DNA of 64,000 bases from Tessaracoccus sp. (GCF_016714275.1 NZ_JADJNP010000001.1:1-64000); one strand, 5' to 3'. Shown: positions 7,101-15,909, counted from the first letter of the stretch. Made by a program: numbers and translations. The notes: a model not told the origin generated them from the letters alone.

Positions 7101-8600
7101 GTGACTCGCATGAACCCGAACGTGACCGTGACCAAGTCGCTGCCGAGGGGGGTCGACGTCGTCGTCGTGGGCCTCGCCAGCATCAACAAGGGCGACGCCG
7201 CCGCCGTCGGCGTTCCCGCCGACCTCGACAAGGCATACCAGAAGGCCTTCGGTCGCTCCGTCGTGGCGCTGGCCGAGGCGCTGGGCGCGAAGCCGACGGC
7301 CGAGTCGGTCACGCTGCTGCCTGTTCTCGACGGCGCCCGCGCGGTCGTCGTCGGGCTGGAGGACGCGGACGTGACCCCGGAGCGCGTCCGGAACGCGGCA
7401 GGCGTGGCGCTGCGCGCCGTCGCCGGTCTGCCGGACGTCGTGGGGCTGAAGGTCGCCGTGTCGCTGGAGGTCACCGACCCCGAGCTGATCCAGGCCACGG
7501 TTGAGGGGGCGCTGCTGGGCGCCTACCGGTTTGAGAAGCTGACTGCGGAGCCCGCGCCGTCGGCCGTCGCAGAGATCGTGCTGGTCTCGCCGATCGTGGG
7601 CGCGGTCCACAAGGGTGCAGCCGCGCGCGCCCGCACCATCGCCGAGGCCGTGTGCCAGGCCCGCGACTGGCAGAACACGCCGCCGAACGTCCTCTACCCC
7701 GAGACGTTCGCCGAAGCGGCGCGGACCTACGTGCGCGACGCCAAGATCACGGTCGAGATCCTCGACGAGAAGGCGCTGGAGAAGGGCGGCTACGGCGGCA
7801 TCATGGCCGTCGGCGGCGGCTCGGCCCGGAAGCCGCGCCTGGTCCGGCTGAGCTACGCGCCGCGCGGCGCGAAGGCGCACCTGGCGCTCGTCGGGAAGGG
7901 CATCACGTTCGACTCCGGCGGCCTCGACATCAAGCCCGCGGGCCAGATGGCCGGCATGAAGTTCGACATGTCCGGCGCCGCGGCAGTGATCGCCGCGACC
8001 CGCGCCATCGCCGACCTCGGCCTGAACGTGCGCGTCACCGCGTACGCGGCCCTCGCGGAGAACATGCCGTCGGGCTCCTCCTACCGTTCCAGCGACGTCT
8101 TGACGATGTTCGACGGCCAGCGGGTCGAGAACTTCAACACCGACGCAGAGGGTCGCCTCGTCATGGCCGACGCCATCGGGCGGGCCGGCACCGAGAGCCC
8201 CGACCTCATCGTCGACGTCGCCACCCTGACCGGCGCCTGCATGGTGGCCCTCGGGCTGCGCACCGGCGGCCTGATCACCAACGGGGAAGCGACATCGGAC
8301 CTGCTGCTCGACGCCGCGGAGACCGCGGGCGAGGACTTCTGGGAGCTCCCGCTGACGGAGTACACCCGCAACCAGCTGAAGACCCAGGTCGCCGACATGC
8401 GTTCGGGCGCGAATCACCGCTGGGGCGGCGCGCTCGTCGCCGGCGCCTTCCTCGAACGCTTCGTACCGGACGGCGTCTCCTGGGCCCACCTGGACATCGC
8501 GGGCCCCGCGGAGAACCCGGAGGAGGCCTACGGCTGCGTGCCGAAGGGCGGCACCGGTGTCGCCGTGCGCACGCTGATCGCGCTCGCGGCCCAGCTGTAG
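7101..8600 (+). CDS. pepA: Leucyl aminopeptidase (M17)
   Basis: This 499-residue cytosolic di-zinc enzyme removes N-terminal amino acids from peptides. The active-site residues are visible: Lys266 and Asp271 in VGKGITFDSGG, Lys278, Asp289 in KFDMSG, and Asp348, Glu350, Arg352 in NTDAEGRL. Length and domain order (N-terminal regulatory domain about 1-170, catalytic domain after) are normal for M17. The GTG start sits 6 bp after a TAGGGT box with no ribosome site, so a leaderless message is likely; an in-frame ATG follows three codons later. Confidence 0.97.
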   Translation: MTRMNPNVTVTKSLPRGVDVVVVGLASINKGDAAAVGVPADLDKAYQKAFGRSVVALAEALGAKPTAESVTLLPVLDGARAVVVGLEDADVTPERVRNAAGVALRAVAGLPDVVGLKVAVSLEVTDPELIQATVEGALLGAYRFEKLTAEPAPSAVAEIVLVSPIVGAVHKGAAARARTIAEAVCQARDWQNTPPNVLYPETFAEAARTYVRDAKITVEILDEKALEKGGYGGIMAVGGGSARKPRLVRLSYAPRGAKAHLALVGKGITFDSGGLDIKPAGQMAGMKFDMSGAAAVIAATRAIADLGLNVRVTAYAALAENMPSGSSYRSSDVLTMFDGQRVENFNTDAEGRLVMADAIGRAGTESPDLIVDVATLTGACMVALGLRTGGLITNGEATSDLLLDAAETAGEDFWELPLTEYTRNQLKTQVADMRSGANHRWGGALVAGAFLERFVPDGVSWAHLDIAGPAENPEEAYGCVPKGGTGVAVRTLIALAAQL

Positions 8601-8608
8601 ATGAGCCC

Positions 8609-8929
8609 TCAGGCGCGCTTCGTGCGCTGGCCGTACTCGCGCATGCGCTTCGGATAGGGCACGACGCCGGCGTCGTAGCAGGGCATGTCGTGCTCGGCGG
8701 CGAACGAGTAGCCGACCGCGGCGCTCGGCAGCCCGCGGCGGGTTGATTCGCCGTCGGCGGCGACGAGCAGGATCGACGGCGGGTTGAACGACGTGGGCTG
8801 CTCCACCCATGCCTCGACGCCGCGCCGGGTGCGCGCGAACTCGCTCAAGTGCTGCCAGAGCGCATCCGGCACCTGCCGGGTCTCCTCGGCGACCTGCGCC
8901 TTTCGTCTCAGACGTCCAAACCATCCCAC
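8609..8929 (-). CDS. Conserved actinobacterial hypothetical protein
   Basis: A soluble protein of about 106 residues with a C-terminal VVPYPKRMREYGQR motif and a central FARTRRGVEAWVEQPT region, both typical of a small conserved actinobacterial family often found near lpd/sucB. The GTG at 8929 (giving a start at GWFGRLRR) was preferred because CATAAT ends 6 bp before it; a GTG at 8947 adds six residues. Transcribed away from lpdA. Function is unknown. Confidence 0.65.
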   Translation of the reverse strand: MGWFGRLRRKAQVAEETRQVPDALWQHLSEFARTRRGVEAWVEQPTSFNPPSILLVAADGESTRRGLPSAAVGYSFAAEHDMPCYDAGVVPYPKRMREYGQRTKRA

Positions 8930-8955
8930 GGGCCAATTATGCGACACTGACCGGC

Positions 8956-10356
8956 ATGACGACGTCGTGGGACCTTGCCATCATCGGTGCCGGCTCGGCC
9001 GGATACGCGGCCGCGCTGCGGGGCGCCCAACTCGGCCTGAGCGTCGCGCTCTTCGATGACACTCCAGTGGGCGGGACGTGCCTTCATCGCGGCTGCATCC
9101 CCACGAAGGCGTGGCTGCAGGCCGCGAAGGTCCGTCGTACCGTCGAGAAGGCGCCGAAGTTCGGTATCTCCGCCACTCTCGACGGCACGGACGCAGCCGC
9201 CATCCGCACCTACGCCGATGGCGTGGTCGGCGGGCTGCACCGCGGACTGACCGGCCTGCTCTCCGCCCGCGGCGTGACGGTGATCACCGAGCGGGCGACG
9301 GTGCGCGCCGACGACCAGGGCCCGGCGGTCGACGCCGGGGCCGCCACCCACCGCGCCCGGGCTGTCCTCGTGGCCACCGGCGCCACCCCCGTGACGCTGG
9401 GGTTGCCGATCGACGGAGAGCGCGTCCTCACCAGCGAGCACGCGCTGCGCCTCACCGCGCTGCCCGAGCGGGCGATCGTCGTCGGCGGAGGTGTCATCGG
9501 CGTGGAGTTCGCCTCACTGTGGGCAGACCTCGGCGTCACGGTGACGCTCGTCGAGGCCATGGACTCGCTCCTCCCTGCGGAGGAGCCGGGGCATTCGCGC
9601 ATCCTTGCCCGTGAGCTCGCCCGACGCGGGGTCGACCTGCGGCTGGGCGCCGGCATCGAGTCTGCAGAGGCCGACGACGAGGGCGTCACGGCCTTCGTCG
9701 GCGGCGAACGACTCACCGCGGACGTCCTGCTGGTCGCGGTCGGGCGCCGTCCGGCCACAACAGGGTTGCATCTGGAGGAGTCGGGCGTGCGGCTCGCGCC
9801 GAGCGGGCACATCGAGGTCGACGGCAACCTCCAGACGTCCGTGCGGGGCGTTTTTGCGGCGGGCGACGTCGTGGCCGGCCCCCAGCTCGCGCACCGCGGC
9901 TACGCGCACGGCATCTTCGTCGCCGAGCGCGTCGCGCTGCTGCAGGGCAAGTCCCACGAACGACCGGCGCTGCCGAATGATGCCGACATCCCTCGCGTCA
10001 CCTACTCCAGCCCGCAGCTGGCGTCCGTCGGGCTCACCGCCGACCAGGCGGGCGGCGGGGCCCAGGTCGTCGACTACCAGCTCACCGGCAACGGCCGCGC
10101 GCTCATCCTGAGGGCGCCCGGCGAGCGCGAGACCGGCGTCGTCAGGCTGGTGCGTTCGGCCGACGGCCAGATCGTCGGAATGCACGCCGTCGGGGAGGAT
10201 GTGGCGGAACTGATCGCGGAGGGGGCGCTGCTCGTCGGCTGGGGGGCGACGCCGGAAGATCTCGCCGGCATCGTGCATCCGCACCCGACGTTGGGGGAGT
10301 CGGTCGCAGAGGCCGCCTGGGCATCGGCTGGCAAACCTCTCCACATGCACGCCTAA
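8956..10356 (+). CDS. lpdA: Dihydrolipoamide dehydrogenase (E3)
   Basis: A 466-residue FAD disulfide oxidoreductase that reoxidises dihydrolipoyl groups of 2-oxoacid dehydrogenases using NAD+. Seen in order are the FAD motif GAGSAG (11-16), the redox pair Cys42/Cys47 in GGTCLHRGC, the NAD motif VGGGVIGVEFASLW, the second FAD segment VFAAGDV and the catalytic base in VHPHPTLGES near the C-terminus. The next gene encodes the E2 acyltransferase with its lipoyl domains. The ATG lacks a clear ribosome site. A mycothione-type enzyme is unlikely given the lipoamide-type C-terminus. Confidence 0.95.
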   Translation: MTTSWDLAIIGAGSAGYAAALRGAQLGLSVALFDDTPVGGTCLHRGCIPTKAWLQAAKVRRTVEKAPKFGISATLDGTDAAAIRTYADGVVGGLHRGLTGLLSARGVTVITERATVRADDQGPAVDAGAATHRARAVLVATGATPVTLGLPIDGERVLTSEHALRLTALPERAIVVGGGVIGVEFASLWADLGVTVTLVEAMDSLLPAEEPGHSRILARELARRGVDLRLGAGIESAEADDEGVTAFVGGERLTADVLLVAVGRRPATTGLHLEESGVRLAPSGHIEVDGNLQTSVRGVFAAGDVVAGPQLAHRGYAHGIFVAERVALLQGKSHERPALPNDADIPRVTYSSPQLASVGLTADQAGGGAQVVDYQLTGNGRALILRAPGERETGVVRLVRSADGQIVGMHAVGEDVAELIAEGALLVGWGATPEDLAGIVHPHPTLGESVAEAAWASAGKPLHMHA

Positions 10357-10408
10357 GTTGAGGCTAGGCTGGGCCGCACACCGCGAACACACAAGGAGCA
10401 GCACGCAC

Positions 10409-12181
10409 ATGGCAACCGAAGTAACGCTTCCTGCGCTGGGCGAATCCGTCACAGAGGGCACCATCTCCCGCTGGCTGAAGGCGGTGGGCGACACCGTCGA
10501 CGCCGACGAGCCGCTCCTCGAGGTGTCCACCGACAAGGTCGACACCGAGATCCCCTCCCCCGCAGGCGGAACCCTCCTCGAGATCCGTTTCCAGGAGGAC
10601 GACGTCGCCCCGGTCGGTTCCGTGCTGGCCGTCATCGGCGACGCGAGCGAGGCCGGGGCCTCCGCCGCACCCGCGCCTTCCGAGGAGTCGGTCGAGGACG
10701 TCGAGGTCGCCGCTGAGGTCGCGTCCGATGCCGCCCAGGCCGAGGCCGTCGTCGAGGCGGCTCCCGCCGCGGCACCCGCAGCATCGGCGTCCGGCACCGA
10801 GGTCACGCTTCCTGCGCTGGGCGAATCCGTCACAGAGGGCACCATCTCCCGCTGGCTGAAGGCGGTGGGCGACACCGTCGACGCCGACGAGCCGCTCCTC
10901 GAGGTGTCCACCGACAAGGTCGACACCGAGATCCCCTCCCCTGCAGGCGGAACCCTCCTCGAGATCCGTTTCCAGGAGGACGACGTCGCCCCGGTCGGTT
11001 CCGTGCTCGCCATCATCGGCGACGCCGCTGCGGCACCGGCACCCGCGCCTGAGCCCCCGGCCCCGGCTCCCGCTGCACCGGCAGCTGCACCGGCACCGGC
11101 ACCGGCACCGGCCGCTCCCGCGGCACCGGCACCGGCACCGGCCGCTCCCGCGGCAGCGGCTCCGGCCGCCGCGCCCGTCGCTCACTCGCCAGCCGTCGAG
11201 GAAGCCGTCGCGCGTCGCGCCGCTGAGGCCTCCTCGGACGGCACCTATGTGACGCCGTTGGTGCGCAAGCTCGCGAAGGAGCACGGCATTGAGCTCGGCT
11301 CGCTCACGGGCACCGGCGTCGGTGGCCGCATCCGCAAGCAGGACGTCCTCGACGCGGCCGAGGCCGCCAAGAAGGCCGCCGCCGCTCCTGCCCCCGCGGC
11401 CCCGGCTCCTGCAGCCGCTGCCCCGGCCGCGCCGAAGGCTGCCCCGGCCGCGTCGCCGGCGCGTGGCACCACGGAGAAGCTCAGCCGCATGCGCAAGGTC
11501 ATCGCCGGCCGCATGGTCGAGTCGCTCCAGGTCGCAGCCCAACTGACGGCGACCGTCGAGGTCGACGTCACCGCCATCAGCGCCATTCGCGCCAAGGTGA
11601 AGGACGACTTCAAGAAGCGCGAGGGCGTGTCCCTCAGCTACCTGCCGTTCATCACGATGGCGGCGGTCGAAGCGCTGAAGCAGCACCCGGTCATCAACGC
11701 TCAGATGGACGCCGACGCCGGCACCATCACCTATCCCGACGGCGAGCACATCAGCATCGCCGTTGACACGGAGAAGGGCCTGATGGTTCCGGTCATTGCA
11801 AACGCCGGAGACCTGAACCTCACCGGCCTCGCGAAGAAGATCGCCGACATCGCGGCCCGCACGCGGGCAAGCAAGGTCGAGCCCCACGAGCTCTCGGGTG
11901 GCACGTTCACCATCACGAACTACGGCTCCGCGGGCACCCTCTTCGACACGCCGATCATCAACCAGCCGCAGTCGGCCATCCTGGGCACGGGCGCGCTCGT
12001 GAAGCGCCCGGTCGTCGTCGAGGATCAGTTCGGCAACGACACCATCGCGATCCGCCACATGATGTACCTGTCGCTGAGCTACGACCACAGGCTCATCGAT
12101 GGTGCCGTCGCCGCCCGGTTCCTGAGCGCGGTCAAGAGCCGCCTGGAAGAGGGCGACTTCGGCGGTGAGCTCGGCCTCTGA
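10409..12181 (+). CDS. sucB: 2-oxoacid dehydrogenase E2 dihydrolipoyl acyltransferase
   Basis: This 590-residue protein transfers acyl groups from lipoyl to CoA in the pyruvate or 2-oxoglutarate complex. It has two lipoyl domains (about 1-78 and 128-205, lipoyl lysines Lys43 and Lys170 in VSTDKVDTE), an Ala/Pro linker, an E3-binding domain (around YVTPLVRKLAKEHG), a second Ala/Pro linker and the catalytic domain ending with SYDHRLIDG. The two lipoyl coding segments are almost identical at DNA level. The ATG at 10409 has an AAGGA ribosome site. Substrate (pyruvate versus 2-oxoglutarate) cannot be fixed from sequence; actinobacteria often share this E2. Confidence 0.93.
   Translation: MATEVTLPALGESVTEGTISRWLKAVGDTVDADEPLLEVSTDKVDTEIPSPAGGTLLEIRFQEDDVAPVGSVLAVIGDASEAGASAAPAPSEESVEDVEVAAEVASDAAQAEAVVEAAPAAAPAASASGTEVTLPALGESVTEGTISRWLKAVGDTVDADEPLLEVSTDKVDTEIPSPAGGTLLEIRFQEDDVAPVGSVLAIIGDAAAAPAPAPEPPAPAPAAPAAAPAPAPAPAAPAAPAPAPAAPAAAAPAAAPVAHSPAVEEAVARRAAEASSDGTYVTPLVRKLAKEHGIELGSLTGTGVGGRIRKQDVLDAAEAAKKAAAAPAPAAPAPAAAAPAAPKAAPAASPARGTTEKLSRMRKVIAGRMVESLQVAAQLTATVEVDVTAISAIRAKVKDDFKKREGVSLSYLPFITMAAVEALKQHPVINAQMDADAGTITYPDGEHISIAVDTEKGLMVPVIANAGDLNLTGLAKKIADIAARTRASKVEPHELSGGTFTITNYGSAGTLFDTPIINQPQSAILGTGALVKRPVVVEDQFGNDTIAIRHMMYLSLSYDHRLIDGAVAARFLSAVKSRLEEGDFGGELGL
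10424..11025 (+). repeat. Duplicated lipoyl-domain DNA, 221-bp direct repeats
   Basis: Positions 10424-10644 and 10805-11025 are direct repeats 381 bp apart. By eye they differ at only three bases over 221 bp, including silent positions. Each encodes one lipoyl domain of the E2 protein. Confidence 0.92.
11091..11150 (+). repeat. Exact 30-bp tandem repeat in E2 linker
   Basis: Bases 11091-11120 are repeated exactly at 11121-11150, adding ten Ala/Pro-rich residues to the flexible linker after the second lipoyl domain. Such repeats are prone to slippage. Confidence 0.88.
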
Positions 12182-12196
12182 GGCACTGACCAACTC

Positions 12197-12230
12197 ACCG
12201 GCCCGGGCGTCCATCGACGCCCGGGCCGGT
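12197..12230 (+). terminator. Hairpin terminator after E2 gene
   Basis: A perfect 15-bp stem (ACCGGCCCGGGCGTC with its complement) with a 4-nt loop begins 16 bp after the stop codon of the E2 gene. It ends the lpdA-sucB unit. Confidence 0.85.
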
Positions 12231-12252
12231 GCTTTCCAGGAGACGATCTTCC

Positions 12253-12969
12253 ATGCAGTACCCCGCGGCGCACACGGCGGATGAGTTCGCGCGGCACGTG
12301 GCCGCCGTTCGCGCACGGATCGATGCTGCGGCGTTGCGCGCGGGCCGGGAGCCGGGCGACGTGCGGCTGCTGCCGGTCAGCAAGACGGTGCCGTCGACAC
12401 GGATCCGAGCCGCCGTCGCGGCCGGCCTGCATACCCTGGGCGAGAACAAGGTTCAGGAGGCCGCGCGCAAGCACCAGGAGTTGGCCGATCTCGACATCTC
12501 CTGGGCCCTCATCGGCCACCTGCAGACCAACAAGGCCCGCGATGTCGCCGCCTTCGCCGACGAGTTCCACGCGCTGGACTCGCTCCGTCTGGCCGAGGCT
12601 CTCGATCGTCGGCTCCAGTCCGCGGGCCGCAGCCTCGACGTGTACGTCCAGGTGAACACGTCGGCCGAGGAGTCGAAGTCGGGCCTCACGCCGGAGGAGA
12701 CTCTCGCCTTCCTCCGTGAGCTGGCCCGCTTCGAGACCCTGCGCGTCCGTGGCCTCATGACGCTGGCCCTCCGCAGCGACGACGCCGAGCGCGTCCGCGC
12801 CTGCTTCAGGCTGCTGCGCACGCTCCGCGACCGGGCGCGCGACGAGGGCCTGGTCGGCCCCGGCGAGCTCTCCATGGGCATGTCCGGCGACTACGAGATG
12901 GCCATCGAGGAGGGCGCCACCGTTGTCCGGGTGGGCCAGGCGATCTTCGGAGCGCGTCTGCTTGGATAG
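12253..12969 (+). CDS. YggS/PLPBP-type pyridoxal phosphate homeostasis protein
   Basis: A 238-residue single-domain protein with the alanine-racemase-like barrel of the YggS/PROSC family. The PLP-binding Lys44 lies in LLPVSKTVPS, and the family segments GENKVQEA, IGHLQTNKA, VNTSAEESKSG and MGMSGDYEMAI are all present. The family buffers cellular PLP and has no known turnover reaction. An AGGAGA ribosome site lies 8 bp before the ATG at 12253. DUF554 follows after 5 bp. Confidence 0.93.
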   Translation: MQYPAAHTADEFARHVAAVRARIDAAALRAGREPGDVRLLPVSKTVPSTRIRAAVAAGLHTLGENKVQEAARKHQELADLDISWALIGHLQTNKARDVAAFADEFHALDSLRLAEALDRRLQSAGRSLDVYVQVNTSAEESKSGLTPEETLAFLRELARFETLRVRGLMTLALRSDDAERVRACFRLLRTLRDRARDEGLVGPGELSMGMSGDYEMAIEEGATVVRVGQAIFGARLLG

Positions 12970-12974
12970 ACCCC

Positions 12975-13709
12975 GTGATGATCGGGATGGGCACCATCGT
13001 AAACGTGGCGACGGTGGTCGTCGGCGCGCTGCTGGGGATCGCGCTGGGCAACCGGATCCCGGAGCGCACCAAGGAGACGGTGACCTCGGTACTCGGGTTG
13101 TTCACCCTCGTCATCGGCGGCCTGTCGGTCGTGGCGATGAACTCCGCGGCGCTGAAGGAGAAGGTCGGTTCGTCGGCGATGATCGTCGTGCTCGCCTCGC
13201 TTCTGGTCGGTGCCCTGCTGGGAACCTGGCTGCAGCTCGAGTACCGGCTGGAGCAGTTCGCGACGTGGATCCGCGGCCGGTTCGCGGGCACGGGCGACGC
13301 CGCCCGGTTCGTCGACGGCATGGTCACCTCGACGCTGCTGTTCTGCGTCGGCCCGCTCGCTATCCTCGGCTCCATCTCCGACGGCCTTGGCCTCGGCGCC
13401 GACCAGCTCTATGTCAAGGCCATCCTCGATGGCTTCGCCGCGATGGCCTTCGCGTCCACCCTCGGCTGGGGCGTCCTGGCCGCCGCTCCCGCCGTCGCGT
13501 TGGTCCAGGGCAGCTGGACGGTCGTCGGCTACTTCGCCGGTGACGTCCTGAGCGCCGCCCAGATCGATGCCCTGACTGCGGCCGGCGGCGTCATCCTCTT
13601 GGCGCTGGGTCTGCGCCTCCTCGACGTGAAGCAGATCCCCGTCGGCGACCTCCTCCCCGCCCTCTTCCTCGCCCCCGCGCTGGTTCCTGTCGCTGCGCTC
13701 CTCCACTAG
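12975..13709 (+). CDS. DUF554 membrane protein
   Basis: 244 residues with about seven hydrophobic segments and the family landmarks MIGMGTIVNVATVVVG at the start, VDGMVTSTLLFCVGPLAILGS in the middle and KQIPVGDLLPAL near the end. DUF554 (YdfK-like) proteins are inner-membrane proteins of unknown, possibly transport, function. Starts five bases after the PLP-binding protein and is probably co-transcribed with it; there is no separate ribosome site. Confidence 0.88.
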   Translation: MMIGMGTIVNVATVVVGALLGIALGNRIPERTKETVTSVLGLFTLVIGGLSVVAMNSAALKEKVGSSAMIVVLASLLVGALLGTWLQLEYRLEQFATWIRGRFAGTGDAARFVDGMVTSTLLFCVGPLAILGSISDGLGLGADQLYVKAILDGFAAMAFASTLGWGVLAAAPAVALVQGSWTVVGYFAGDVLSAAQIDALTAAGGVILLALGLRLLDVKQIPVGDLLPALFLAPALVPVAALLH

Positions 13710-13742
13710 CGCCTCCGCATTGGCCGTGTACCCCAGCGCACG

Positions 13743-13938
13743 CACCGCTGCCTAGCGGAAACGGTACTGATCGCCGGAACACCGAGCAGCCCGGCGATCT
13801 CAAGAGCCACCATCTCAGACACCGAAGGTGTGCCCGTCCCGCCGATCTGGACCTTGTTGTCGAGCAGCACCTCGATGAACAGTTACTCGTCGCTCAGGTC
13901 GTACGCCGTGGCGAGGTCGCACAGGGCAGCGGCACCCC
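13743..13938 (-). pseudogene. Remnant of a DUF222/HNH-endonuclease-family gene
   Basis: Reading the minus strand from about 13938 gives ALCDLATAYDLSDE, a TAA stop, then LLDNKVQIGGTGTPSVSEMV and ALEIAGLLGVPA. This resembles the part of DUF222/HNH proteins that reads roughly GADGTPxVxEFxxLEVAALxGVS. There is no start, one internal stop, and the match ends abruptly. Such multicopy genes are common in Propionibacteriaceae. The remnant fills most of the gap 13710-14005; nothing else was seen there apart from the tetR operator. Confidence 0.5.
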
Positions 13939-13978
13939 GCTAGCGACCTGCGGCATATTCACCAGACCGTTGCGCGAA

Positions 13979-14003
13979 ATCAAACCGAACCGTACAGTTT
14001 GAT
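13979..14003 (+). promoter_or_regulatory. tetR operator and overlapping leaderless promoter
   Basis: ATCAAAC (13979-13985) and GTTTGAT (13997-14003) are inverted copies, and the core AACCGTACAGTT (13989-14000) is nearly symmetric about GTAC. A TACAGT -10 box (13993-13998) lies inside it, 7 bp before the tetR ATG. A TetR dimer bound here would block its own promoter. Confidence 0.6.
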
Positions 14004-14005
14004 CT

Positions 14006-14626
14006 ATGGAGGAGTTGAGCCCTCGAGCCCGGGCAAAGCGTCGGCAGATCACCGACGCCGGGCGTGCGCTCTTCCTCAGCCAGGGCTTCGCGCGCACCTC
14101 GATGGACGCCGTCACCGCCGAGGCCGGCGTGAGCAAGCAGACCCTGTACGCATACTTCGCGAGCAAGGACGAACTGCTGATCGCGATCCTCGCCGAGTCG
14201 CTGCAGACCCTCGGAGAGCAGCCCGACGACCACGCCCCGGGGAGCAGGGACGAACTCCGGGCGACGCTCATCGGGTTCAGCCAGCGGATCCTCGGCACCA
14301 TGCTGCGCGAGGAGTCCATCGCCATCCTGCGGCTGCTGGTCGGCGAGGCGGTCCACGTCCCCGAGCTCCGCCACACGTTCCTTGAGGTCCTCCCCTACCA
14401 GCTCCTCAGCCGAGCCGCCGCCATCCTCACCTCCGCGGCCGATCACGACGTCATCGTCCTCGACCATCCGGACGACAGCGTGCGGATGCTCGTCGGCCCG
14501 CTCATGAGCTATGTCGTCTTCGGCGGCCTGATGAGCAACGAGGCGCCGAGACACCCCAGCCCGGACACCGTCGAGTGGTTGGTCGACGCGTACCTCCGCA
14601 CGCTCGACTTCGGCGGCTCCCCGTGA
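14006..14626 (+). CDS. TetR-family repressor of the downstream export operon
   Basis: 206 residues with an N-terminal TetR helix-turn-helix (ITDAGRALFLSQGFARTSMD, then SKQTLYAYFASKDEL) and a C-terminal ligand/dimer domain. It is the first gene of a seven-gene export operon; its stop overlaps the GTG of the lipoprotein adaptor by 4 bp. A palindrome overlaps its own -10 box, pointing to autorepression. The arrangement mirrors CecR with ybhGFSR in E. coli, so an effector that is also the exported compound is likely but unknown. Confidence 0.9.
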   Translation: MEELSPRARAKRRQITDAGRALFLSQGFARTSMDAVTAEAGVSKQTLYAYFASKDELLIAILAESLQTLGEQPDDHAPGSRDELRATLIGFSQRILGTMLREESIAILRLLVGEAVHVPELRHTFLEVLPYQLLSRAAAILTSAADHDVIVLDHPDDSVRMLVGPLMSYVVFGGLMSNEAPRHPSPDTVEWLVDAYLRTLDFGGSP

Positions 14627-15906
14627 CGAGGACCGTCGTCGCCGGGCTCGCCGTCGCCACGACGCTCGCCCTCGTCGGGTGTCAGCAGGCCGATCCCGGC
14701 GCCATCTCCGCCACCGGGCGCGTGGTGGCCGACGCGCTCGCGGTGCAGGCACCTGCCCTCGGCGTCTCGGGCCCCATGTCGCTCGGCGCCGCCCAGCGCG
14801 TCGCGGCGGTCGAGGTGCGGCTCGGGGACCCGGTCAAGGAGGGTGATGTCCTGCTCCGCTTCGACGACGACGTCTTGGCCGCCCACGAGCGCGTCGCCGC
14901 AGCCGATGTCGCCGTCGCGAAGACCCAGGTCGACGTGATCGACGCCGCGATCGACACGACACGTGAGAAGGAGGACGACCTCCGCGACAAGCGCGAGGAC
15001 GTCACCGACGGCATCGCAAAGGCAAAAACGGCGAGGGCAGACCTCGTGGGGAAGCGCGACGACGCCCGCGCGGCCGCCGCGAAGCTGCCGAAGCAGCTCG
15101 CTACCGTCGACAGGAATCTCCGGGACCTCAGTGCCAAGCGCAGCGACGCCGAGAGGCAGCTGGCCGAGGTCATGGCCACGCTCGACGCGCTCCCGGCGGA
15201 GACCCCCGCGGAGCAGCGCGCGCCGCTCCTCGATGCCGAGAAGAAGCTCACCGCAGGCCTGAAGGAGCTGGGGACCGGCATCGCGAAGCTGAAGGCGGCG
15301 CGCGGCGAGATCACCAAGGCCCAGGCCCAGCTGAAGAAGGCCATCCCCCAACTGACGAAGGGCATCGCCACCGTCGACGACAAGCTCGCAGACGCCCGCG
15401 AAGCCCTCAAGAAGATCGACAAGGGCGTCGACAAGCTCACGGACGCCCGCGCCACACTGAAGCGGAACCGGAAGCTGGCCGTCATCGCCGCGGCCGACAC
15501 CACCGCCGTCGGCACGGCGAGCACCGCCCGCGAGCAGTCCGTCGTCCGGGCCCCGTCCGACGGCGTCGTCGCCGACATCGCGCACATCGGGGACGTCGTC
15601 GCACCGGGCGCGACGGTCGCCCGGATCGTGCGGCCGGCGCTCGTCGTCGGCACCTGGCTCGCCCCCGAGCAGATCCACGACGTCTGCGTGGGCGCACCCG
15701 CCGTCGTCACCCTCGACTCCCTCGCCGCCCCGGTGGAGGGCAGGGTCAGCCGCATCCTGCCCGTCGCCGAGTACCCGCCGAGTTCCCACGCCACCGACCA
15801 GGTGCATCTCACCCGGGCCGTCCCGGTCGAGGTCACCGTCTTCTCTGCCCTTCCCGCCGGCGTCCCCGCCGATATCCAGCTCTCGTCCTGCCAAGCCAAG
15901 GGGTGA
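14623..15906 (+). CDS. Lipoprotein HlyD-like adaptor with long coiled coil
   Basis: The 427-residue product starts with a lipoprotein signal (lipobox LVGC). It then has a lipoyl-like half motif with GDPVKEGDVLLRFDDD, about 200 residues of Lys/Ala/Asp/Glu-rich coiled coil, the second lipoyl half with VRAPSDGVVADI and HIGDVVAPG, and a beta-barrel segment. This is the plan of membrane fusion proteins that bridge to an outer-membrane channel in Gram-negatives. In a monoderm it would sit outside the membrane as an anchored hairpin. It overlaps tetR by 4 bp and is followed 3 bp later by a second adaptor gene. Confidence 0.8.
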   Translation: MTRTVVAGLAVATTLALVGCQQADPGAISATGRVVADALAVQAPALGVSGPMSLGAAQRVAAVEVRLGDPVKEGDVLLRFDDDVLAAHERVAAADVAVAKTQVDVIDAAIDTTREKEDDLRDKREDVTDGIAKAKTARADLVGKRDDARAAAAKLPKQLATVDRNLRDLSAKRSDAERQLAEVMATLDALPAETPAEQRAPLLDAEKKLTAGLKELGTGIAKLKAARGEITKAQAQLKKAIPQLTKGIATVDDKLADAREALKKIDKGVDKLTDARATLKRNRKLAVIAAADTTAVGTASTAREQSVVRAPSDGVVADIAHIGDVVAPGATVARIVRPALVVGTWLAPEQIHDVCVGAPAVVTLDSLAAPVEGRVSRILPVAEYPPSSHATDQVHLTRAVPVEVTVFSALPAGVPADIQLSSCQAKG

Positions 15907-15909
15907 CCC

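Noticed and set aside
6714..8936. 740-codon minus-strand frame across pepA
   Set aside because: Only its last 107 codons have a plausible start and membrane pattern; the rest is antisense to pepA.
11088..11156. CRISPR-like spacing of short repeats
   Set aside because: It is an exact in-frame 30-bp tandem repeat with no spacers inside the E2 linker.
10364..12316. 650-codon minus-strand frame antisense to the E2 gene
   Set aside because: Gly/Arg/Asp-rich shadow of a high-GC gene; the plus-strand gene is secure.
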